Shown: in pieces, positions 38,101 to 44,022 of the stretch
Numbering within the stretch: the stretch's first letter is position 1
Layout of the letters: each line of letters begins with the position of its first letter
NCBI RefSeq assembly: GCF_025244765.1
Contig: NZ_CP104209.1
Span: 620,001-684,000 of the forward strand
Reading direction: 5' to 3'
Length of the DNA: 64,000 nucleotides
From: Empedobacter stercoris
Lineage (GTDB): Bacteria; Bacteroidota; Bacteroidia; Flavobacteriales; Weeksellaceae
Notes under the pieces: model-generated
The model's database searches: none
Seen by the model: only the letters and a program-made list of their open reading frames with translations
What the model was told of the DNA's origin: nothing
Made by a program: the position numbers and the translations under genes

Positions 38101-38146
38101 TTTCGATTGAAGATTCTAGTGCTTGTTCGTTATAGTGAGTTGACAT
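35132..38146 (-). CDS. hsdR: type I restriction endonuclease subunit R
   Basis: 1004 residues, typical for HsdR. The N-terminal nuclease domain has a PD-(D/E)xK core: D163 in EEIDMVIF, and E177 and K179 in IELK. The SF2 translocase follows, with Walker A GSGKS at 327-331, DEAH at 430-433 and SRLNRSNPKLGKK later. The C-terminal part is helical and binds the methyltransferase. It translocates DNA and cuts at a distance when target sites are unmethylated. It is the last gene of hsdM-hsdS-hsdR, separated from hsdS by 94 bp that contain an inverted repeat. Confidence 0.95.
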   Translation of the reverse strand: MSTHYNEQALESSIEKYLVGVSLEDLKNEGKSLSVFNEENQVYITANKYYIGSPSDFDKRYAIDTTCFWDFLENTQKLELEKLKVSPDWQLKILERFERMIKKKGLLHLLKKGLDVDNAHFTLFYEAPSASSAQSIKDNFKKNQFSVTRQLRYSTVNTGEEIDMVIFINGLPFCTIELKNPWTGQTAAVQGIHQYKHTRDFKQPLLEFGRCLVHFAVDTDEVYMTTKLQGKDTFFLPFNKGNNLGKGNPVNPNGHKSAYLWEEVFQKENIAKIIQHFMLLEGADKDPLSKKFYIFPRYHQLDVVSKLIDDVQTNGVGGTYLIQHSAGSGKSNSITWAAFQLIELENTDGNPMFDSVIVVTDRRILDKQLRDNIKSFSDIKNIIGAAYSSNDLKLALEGGKRVIITTIQKFPFVIDNVDEMGDKRFAVIIDEAHSSQGGTAADKMNQVLGKLETNEEGEVDGQDLIIRAMEARKMRSNASYFAFTATPKNATLERFGVKQDDGSFLPFHLYSMKQAIEEGFILDVLSNYTTYRSYFQLQKSIEDDPEFNTKKAQQKLKAFVERDERTIEAKARIMLDHFVQQIYDRKLLKGKAKAMVVTQSIESAIRYYKEIKKILAEKNNPFKVVVAFSGTKMINGVEHTESGMNGFPDTETKDKFDTDEYKILVVANKYLTGFDQPKLTAMYVDKKLQGVLCVQALSRLNRSNPKLGKKTEDLFVLDFFNDSEDIKRSFDPYYTSTSLSKATDVNVLHELKEELDDSGVYEWYEVEDFNTRFFKGEPAESLSPIIDVAAQRFNKELELNDDQKADLKIKAKQFVKVYGQVAAIIPFEKLEWEKLFWFAKFLIPKMIVKRKEDEILDELLESVDLATYGIERVKLNEKLDLDDNETSLDATGNLPRGAHADDDKARLEEIIRDFNERWFANWDATPEDKRQLFFTFTDKVVTHPDYETKYLNNPDEHTKQLAYKKIFDEVALSMRKFQIEFAKKLTDEHFKQDMLNSTQRFLRR

Positions 38147-38170
38147 TTTATTCTTTGTGTTAAGTTTAAG

Positions 38171-38215
38171 TAAAGGTTAATTTGAATTAATATATGATTC
38201 GTTTTTAACCTTTTA
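38171..38215. repeat. inverted repeat between hsdS and hsdR
   Basis: TAAAGGTTAA at 38171-38180 faces TTAACCTTTTA at 38205-38215 with a 24-bp loop. It may fold as an attenuator or be an operator, and could keep hsdR expression below hsdM/hsdS. Confidence 0.4.
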
Positions 38216-38240
38216 ATTATAGTTTTTTAGTTGGTATTGA

Positions 38241-39524
38241 TTAACAAACCTTAACTTTCCCCGTAACCACGTCGTTAATTAAACTTTGTTTGTATTCTTT
38301 TAGTTTGGTTATTTGTTCTTGTTTTTGGGCAATGGCTTGGTCTATTTTTCCTGTGACTTCATCCAAATACGCAACGATTTGTTCTTGTTCTTGGATTGGG
38401 GGATTAATAAAAGGTAGATTCCCAATCTTTGTTTCCGAAATAGTTGGAATAGTACTTCCTATAGCATTTGATTTAACAAAGTCATAGAAAATGTTAGAAT
38501 GTAAATATTCATATGTAAACTGGATATTTGCCTTTATATTCTTAATAACCAATAATTGAGGATTTATTGTTGCTTCAATATCAAGATTTTTTACTATTCC
38601 TACTTTACCCACAGTTGAACCTGTTTTGACTATTAAAATGTCATCATTTGACACCATAATTTCAGGTGATTCAAAATACTTTTCCCAAGATAAGTAAGTG
38701 TTTTTTTCAAAAAACATTTGATTTTCAACAATATTACTTGGACTAATTGTGATTGCACCTTCACCTTCAGAAACTAAATCAGATTGGCTATACCCTCTAA
38801 AACCAATTCTACCATTCATTGTACAAATTTCTTTTACTTTTTTCACCTCCCAATGCGCTGGAATTTCACCAATCCATTCTACACCCGAATTTTTTGTCGG
38901 TGCATTGGCATCTAAACCTTTGGTTACGGCTTGATGAATTTTGGCTTGGCGCAGTTCTTTAAGCTTTTCTATTTGTTGTTCTTTGGTTTGAACCAACGCA
39001 TCAATTTTCGCTGTTTTTTCGTCTAAGAAATTCGCAATGGCTTCTTGTTCGTGGATTGGGGGGATAGCCAAAAAAATGAACTTCATTTCATCGTATCTTG
39101 TTGTCCAAAGATCAGCAACAATACCGTGACCATTTCTGTAGAATTCTTCAATAAAACCATTTGATTTTAATAAGAACTCAGAAAACTTAGGGTAAATCCC
39201 CCTTGGTTTCATCACAATATTAATTAATGAAACTGAACCATCTAAATATGAAAGACCACTTGATCCTTTTCTGTCAGATCGGCTATTGATTACAAAATCA
39301 CCTGCAATTACCAATTTACGGTTATCACCATCATTTGATTTTGCAGCGCTATCAAGTTGTGGAACAATACCATTTTTAGTTACTGATAATGGTTCAAAAT
39401 CTTTATCTGAAACTTTTTTTCTTCTCTCTTCAAACCAGTTACCTAAACGTTTACATTCCCAATGCTCAGGAATTGTTCCAATCCAGTCGATACTACTTTC
39501 TTTGTACTGTTCGTATGTTTGCAT
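38241..39524 (-). CDS. hsdS: type I restriction specificity subunit S
   Basis: 427 residues. Two target-recognition domains alternate with two conserved helical spacers: each half starts WIGTIPEHWE or WIGEIPAHWE and ends with a coiled coil (PPIHEQEAIANFLDEKTAKI and PPIQEQEQIVAYLDEVTGKI). The half-to-half symmetry is the classic HsdS plan for a bipartite target. The recognised sequence cannot be predicted. It starts 3 bp after hsdM, so the two are coupled. No second hsdS or inverted TRD copy is present, so phase variation by inversion is not supported here. Confidence 0.95.
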   Translation of the reverse strand: MQTYEQYKESSIDWIGTIPEHWECKRLGNWFEERRKKVSDKDFEPLSVTKNGIVPQLDSAAKSNDGDNRKLVIAGDFVINSRSDRKGSSGLSYLDGSVSLINIVMKPRGIYPKFSEFLLKSNGFIEEFYRNGHGIVADLWTTRYDEMKFIFLAIPPIHEQEAIANFLDEKTAKIDALVQTKEQQIEKLKELRQAKIHQAVTKGLDANAPTKNSGVEWIGEIPAHWEVKKVKEICTMNGRIGFRGYSQSDLVSEGEGAITISPSNIVENQMFFEKNTYLSWEKYFESPEIMVSNDDILIVKTGSTVGKVGIVKNLDIEATINPQLLVIKNIKANIQFTYEYLHSNIFYDFVKSNAIGSTIPTISETKIGNLPFINPPIQEQEQIVAYLDEVTGKIDQAIAQKQEQITKLKEYKQSLINDVVTGKVKVC

Positions 39525-39527
39525 GGC

Positions 39528-41867
39528 TTAATATTTTAGGATTTCTGCCAATAAACCATCCCCTTGCTCTTCTAAAGCTAATAAATCGGCTGTAATGGCT
39601 TCTATTGCACGCAAAGGTGTGTGTTGGTAGAAGTATTTGTTAAACGAAATTTCGTACCCAATTTTAACCGAATCGAGGTTGATCCATGCTTCTTCTACGT
39701 GAGGAATTACTTCGCGTTGGAAATACGTTAAGATTTCTTCGTTTAGCGAAATTTGTTCACTATCGCGTAAATCAGATTCGGTTTCGTAAGTAATAAATTC
39801 ACCTGCTTTAGCCGTTGGGTAATAGCCAAAGAATGGTAATTCATCCACCGTACATCCTAATTTATCAAGCAATTGGTTTAACTTGTCACCAGAAAGTTTT
39901 TCAACTTTTTTAATTACTTTTTCAGCTGTTGCATCGTAAGTAGAAATGGCGTTTAAGATCGCCTTTTTCTCAGCTGCTGAAAGATTTAATTTGTGTTTCT
40001 TAACAACATCATCCACTAACGAACTAAAGGCGTTAAAATCCATAAAAATATCATCACCAACGTGATTCCATAAAGCTAGCGCAGCATCGTAAATAGCTTT
40101 TGGTTTTTGCCAAGTGGCAGGATCAACTAACTTCGCAATCTGTTTTTTATTTAAACCCCAATCTTCTTTTTCGGCGCGTTTAGCAATTTCATCAATTTTC
40201 GATGATAAATCTACATACGCTAAATCACCGTAAGTATCGTAAATTAATTGCATTGGCGTAGCCAAAGCTTTATCGAAACGTAAAGTTACTAAAGCTTCTT
40301 TCGTAAACTGAGAGCGTAAACGTTTTGGACGCTCGATGTTTACTTTGTAATAACCAAAATCCGTATTTTTAAAACGTTTGATTTTTAATTCAGAACCTTC
40401 TTTCGTTTCCTCTAAGTTATCTAAATAAGCTTGAGCAATTTCTTGAATTTGTGATGGCGTTAATTCACAGTTTTTAGAACCTAAATTTTTACGTAATTTC
40501 TGAAATAAATTATTTGCATCTAACAATTGCACAGATCCCTGACGTTCTTTTGGTTTATTATTGTTCAATAACCAGATATACGTTGTAATCCCCGTGTTAT
40601 AGAACATATTATTGGGTAATTGTACGATGGCATCTAATAAATCATTCTCAATAATGTAACGTCGAATATTCGATTCACCCGAACCTGCATCACCAGTAAA
40701 TAAAGACGAACCGTTGTGAACAGATGCAATTTTACTTCCGATTTTATTGGCAGTTGGTGCTTTCATTTTATCCACCATTTCCATTAAAAACAGTAATTGT
40801 CCGTCCGAAGTTCGTGGCGTTGCATCCACTACTTCCCAATTTCCCCAGTAATCTTTTAATTTGAATTGGAAACGAGTATCAATGACGTCTTTACCATCCT
40901 TGATGTATTTTACTTCTGAAGCCCACGATTTACCATAAGGTGGATTAGATAACATAAAATCAAATTTCTCTCCCGAGAATTCATTCGTGGATAAAGTAGA
41001 ACCTACACGAATATTTTCTGGGTTCTTCCCTTTAATCATCATATCCGATTTACAGATCGCGTAGGTTTCATCATTGATTTCTTTTCCGTACAGATAAATA
41101 TCACCAGCATAACTAATTCCACTATCTTCGATTAAGAAATTTTCTGATTCTGAAAGCATTCCTCCAGAACCACAACATGGATCATAAATCGTAATAACAG
41201 GAGGTAATTTATCTTTGATTGGTTCGAAAACCATAGCAGTCATCAACTGAATTACTTCACGTGGTGTAAAGTGTTCCCCAGCTTCTTCGTTATTCTCTTC
41301 ATTGAATTTACGAATCAATTCTTCGAACACATAACCCATACCAAGATTTGATAAAGAGGGTAACAAACGACCTTCTGGATCCTTTACTTCTAAAGGAGTT
41401 AGGTTGATATATGGTGAAGTAAACTTCTCTAAAACATCTAATAAAACATCTTTAGAAGCCATATGGCGCACCTGAGCAACTAAATTGAATTTCTCGATAA
41501 TTTCCTTGACATTGGATGAAAATCCATTCAAATATTCTTCAAAATTAGCGATCAATTTTTGTTGAGAATTGGTTGCTGTACCTTTCAATTTTTCCATTGT
41601 CCAAGTAGAAGTATTATAAAATACATAACCAGATGCATCTCTTAATCCTTGTGGATCTAATTCTACTTGCCCCAACTCTTCTCGCTGGAATTTTACTTCT
41701 TCAAGAACTTTATCTTTTGTTGGCTCTAAAAGCGAGTCGATACGACGCAAAACAACGAATGGTAAAATTACATCGCGATATTTTCCTCGTACATATACGT
41801 CGCGCAAACAATCGTCTGCAATCGACCAGATAAAGCTAACTAATTTATTATGTGATTGATGATTCAT
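39528..41867 (-). CDS. hsdM: type I restriction methyltransferase subunit M
   Basis: 779 residues. The N-terminal helical domain (SFIWSIADDCLRDVY) is followed by the N6-adenine methyltransferase core with the SAM-binding motif DPCCGSGG at 229-236 and the catalytic NPPY at 308-311. The core ends near 510. A further 270 residues make it longer than the roughly 520-residue EcoKI type, as in a known long HsdM subgroup. It methylates adenine in the HsdS-defined site. It is the first gene of the operon; upstream sequence offers only a one-mismatch -7 element (TAATTTCG). Confidence 0.94.
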   Translation of the reverse strand: MNHQSHNKLVSFIWSIADDCLRDVYVRGKYRDVILPFVVLRRIDSLLEPTKDKVLEEVKFQREELGQVELDPQGLRDASGYVFYNTSTWTMEKLKGTATNSQQKLIANFEEYLNGFSSNVKEIIEKFNLVAQVRHMASKDVLLDVLEKFTSPYINLTPLEVKDPEGRLLPSLSNLGMGYVFEELIRKFNEENNEEAGEHFTPREVIQLMTAMVFEPIKDKLPPVITIYDPCCGSGGMLSESENFLIEDSGISYAGDIYLYGKEINDETYAICKSDMMIKGKNPENIRVGSTLSTNEFSGEKFDFMLSNPPYGKSWASEVKYIKDGKDVIDTRFQFKLKDYWGNWEVVDATPRTSDGQLLFLMEMVDKMKAPTANKIGSKIASVHNGSSLFTGDAGSGESNIRRYIIENDLLDAIVQLPNNMFYNTGITTYIWLLNNNKPKERQGSVQLLDANNLFQKLRKNLGSKNCELTPSQIQEIAQAYLDNLEETKEGSELKIKRFKNTDFGYYKVNIERPKRLRSQFTKEALVTLRFDKALATPMQLIYDTYGDLAYVDLSSKIDEIAKRAEKEDWGLNKKQIAKLVDPATWQKPKAIYDAALALWNHVGDDIFMDFNAFSSLVDDVVKKHKLNLSAAEKKAILNAISTYDATAEKVIKKVEKLSGDKLNQLLDKLGCTVDELPFFGYYPTAKAGEFITYETESDLRDSEQISLNEEILTYFQREVIPHVEEAWINLDSVKIGYEISFNKYFYQHTPLRAIEAITADLLALEEQGDGLLAEILKY

Positions 41868-42206
41868 TGTAAATTCTAAGGATTAAACCCACCGAAATTA
41901 CGAAAATAAATGATATCTTTTTACCCTAAAACAATAATGCTTAAAATGAATATTTTAACACCAATAAAAATGTTATAACAAAACATAAGAATAAGTTTGT
42001 ATAAATTTTATCTATTTTAATAAAAATGTTATAAATAATTTTTATATTTAAAGTTTAATTACTACATTTGCAACATCAAATTTTGGAATTAATAAAAAAT
42101 AAATAATCCATTTAGCTCTTTGAATGAGCACCCGATCTCTTAGAGGTCAACAAAAAAATTAATCCTTATGTGAAAGCACATCATTGATTTTAAAATTTGA
42201 AAAGAA
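41868..42206. promoter_or_regulatory. divergent control region between hsdM and the HTH gene
   Basis: 339 bp without a gene. It holds two copies of the 16-bp sequence AATAAAAATGTTATAA (41963-41978 and 42019-42034). It also holds a TACATTTG -7 element at 42063-42070, a 15-bp palindrome GATCTCTTAGAGGTC at 42134-42148, and a small ATGTG / CACAT hairpin at 42168-42181. These look like operator sites for the small HTH protein or the R-M system. Confidence 0.55.
42063..42070 (+). promoter_or_regulatory. -7 promoter element of the small HTH gene
   Basis: TACATTTG, followed by a leader of about 130 bp that contains the palindrome and hairpin. Confidence 0.45.
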
Positions 42207-42413
42207 ATGGCTGTCAATAAGCCCAAACAACCGTACAAGTTGAGTGACATACTTTACAGTAGTGATGTATGTGCAAAGCTTCGAATCAGCAAAAAGACAC
42301 TCCAACGCTGGGAAAAGACAAAGGGTTTTCCGTTGAGAAGAAACAAAAATACAAATATGAAAATGTACGTTGAGACTGAAGTTGTAGAGTGGTTGTTGAA
42401 TGACAAGAAGTAG
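42207..42413 (+). CDS. small HTH protein, excisionase/AlpA-like
   Basis: 68 residues. A MerR/AlpA-type helix-turn-helix (SSDVCAKLRISKKTLQRWEK) is followed by a wing-like stretch (FPLRRNKNTNMKMYVETEVVEWL). This is the size and fold of excisionases and AlpA-type activators encoded next to integrases. It is convergent with the integrase and separated from it by a strong terminator. It is the likely directionality factor for excision, or a regulator of the hsd promoter; both are inference. Confidence 0.78.
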   Translation: MAVNKPKQPYKLSDILYSSDVCAKLRISKKTLQRWEKTKGFPLRRNKNTNMKMYVETEVVEWLLNDKK

Positions 42414-42415
42414 AA

Positions 42416-42440
42416 TAAAGGGGGCTATTATGCCCCCTTA
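42416..42440. terminator. bidirectional intrinsic terminator
   Basis: GGGGGC at 42420-42425 pairs with GCCCCC at 42432-42437, with A- and T-rich flanks, between the convergent HTH and integrase genes. Confidence 0.82.
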
Positions 42441-43850
42441 TTTGTATCTGAAAAATTCTGAATCCAAATCCTTTGTTGCTTCGAAAAACTCTATTGCTCT
42501 ATCTATTTCGCTTCTTTTGTCATACAAGCTGAATGCACTATTATCTGACATCGCTTTATGTGTCATCATTTGTACTTTATTACGGTCAACCCTAAGATTT
42601 AAAAGGTTGGTAATAAAGCTCGCGCGACAAACATGACTACTTGCAACTTGTGTCATTTTCTTTACTTCATTAACCTTTCCTACACCATAAATAGTACGTT
42701 CAAGAGTTACTTTATCATTTACTTTCATTTCCGTTAATAATGCTCTTATCTGCCTTGTTATAGTGGTCACACTTTCATATTTAGGAAATTCTCCTAGTCG
42801 ATCATAAACCTCAAGGGCTGGTTTCATTAGAGGACTTAATAACTTTATACCAGTTTTATTTGATATATTTTTAACACCAAAAAATTCTACACCAGATGGA
42901 GTTGTGATTGGTTGAGGTTGTTGACCATGCAACAACGAAACACTCTGGTGACGCATACCAGTTGTACTTGCTAACATAATATAATCCTTTGCGTGTTGTG
43001 TTGGCTTAGTTAATGCTTGATGATTATATATTTTATATAAAAGATCTTCATCAAAATAGAAGTCCTTTGAACCTTTACACGCACCTATGACAAGTCGTTT
43101 GTCGTCAAGATGTAATGTTGGATGAAGATGATAACCTCTTATGCGAGCTTCACCAAGCATATATTTTAAACGACTCGTAAAAGTATTAAGAGTATTTAAA
43201 GAATATCCTTCTTCATTTGTTATACGACTCTTACTTTTTTGGTGATTTACTTTTAATTTTATTTGACCTATTGCTATTTTATTAAGAATATCAATCATTG
43301 AGACAAAGACATCATAACTAAGCTCATGTACATATATTTTTTTTTCAATAAATTCTTGATAATTTTTGACGTGAGTGTTTACTTGAATGTATTTTCTCAT
43401 TGACGAGTCAGCTAACTTTTTCTGTCCTTTTCTTACCAACTCTTTCGACTCTTCAATATAATCCTCTATAAAATCAGTAACCAAAATTTCGTCTGATTTT
43501 TTATCAACAACTTTTTTTTCTCTCCCAAGATTTTGTAGTAATTTCTCTTTGAATTGGTCTTTTGATGGTATTAAATCTACCCCCATAAAATAAGATTCTA
43601 CTTTACTAACCGCACTCTCAAAATCTTCTAAAGCTCGCTTAAATACCAGAACTGATGGTTTCTTGGATGTTTTTATTAATTGTGAGTTATAGCGATAATT
43701 CTCACCCTTTTTACCAAAATCATCTGGGTTTATTGTTTTCCCTATAGATAGTTTTAATCGATCATTTGACTTATTAAATACACCAGTAATATAAGCATAA
43801 ACTGGCTGAGCTTTTTCCGTGTCCTTACTTTTTAACTGATAGTTAATCAT
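42438..43850 (-). CDS. tyrosine-type site-specific integrase
   Basis: 470 residues from the ATG at 43850 (MINYQLKSKDTEKAQP); the frame stays open 45 bp further upstream, but that part is not integrase-like. An N-terminal arm-binding domain and a SAM-like core-binding domain (about 120-240) precede the catalytic domain. The catalytic residues are all visible: Arg in TTGMRHQSV, His and Arg in HVCRASFITN, His in MMTHKAMS and the nucleophile Tyr in FSLYDKRS. It integrates and, with a partner, excises the element at the 23-bp att site. It sits 195 bp inside the right repeat. Confidence 0.93.
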   Translation of the reverse strand: MINYQLKSKDTEKAQPVYAYITGVFNKSNDRLKLSIGKTINPDDFGKKGENYRYNSQLIKTSKKPSVLVFKRALEDFESAVSKVESYFMGVDLIPSKDQFKEKLLQNLGREKKVVDKKSDEILVTDFIEDYIEESKELVRKGQKKLADSSMRKYIQVNTHVKNYQEFIEKKIYVHELSYDVFVSMIDILNKIAIGQIKLKVNHQKSKSRITNEEGYSLNTLNTFTSRLKYMLGEARIRGYHLHPTLHLDDKRLVIGACKGSKDFYFDEDLLYKIYNHQALTKPTQHAKDYIMLASTTGMRHQSVSLLHGQQPQPITTPSGVEFFGVKNISNKTGIKLLSPLMKPALEVYDRLGEFPKYESVTTITRQIRALLTEMKVNDKVTLERTIYGVGKVNEVKKMTQVASSHVCRASFITNLLNLRVDRNKVQMMTHKAMSDNSAFSLYDKRSEIDRAIEFFEATKDLDSEFFRYK

Positions 43851-43945
43851 ATAGTTATATATTTTAAAATTATTTATTAAACAAAAATACCCCAAAATCT
43901 CGAGGTGAGAAATAGGGGTACTTTTAATGACTCAAAGTGTTTTTT

Positions 43946-43975
43946 AATGTCTTTTATTGTCTCTTAATATCTTAT
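43946..43975. repeat. three degenerate 10-bp tandem repeats between integrase and att
   Basis: AATGTCTTTT, ATTGTCTCTT and AATATCTTAT follow one another with a period of exactly 10 bp, one helical turn. This fits arm-type binding sites for the integrase or its partner. Confidence 0.45.
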
Positions 43976-44022
43976 TAATAAAATAATTCAACTAAATGAC
44001 TTATAATATATTACGTTGACTA

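Noticed and set aside
39286-39595. Small plus-strand frames opposite hsdS/hsdM
   Set aside because: They lie wholly inside conserved coding sequence on the other strand, without promoter elements.
41963-42034. A CRISPR or iteron array
   Set aside because: Only two copies of the 16-bp repeat exist, with a single 40-bp spacer; too few for either.
42438-43850. The tyrosine recombinase as an inverter of hsdS target domains
   Set aside because: There is no second hsdS or inverted TRD copy nearby, and the gene sits next to the right att repeat with an excisionase-like partner, so it serves the element.
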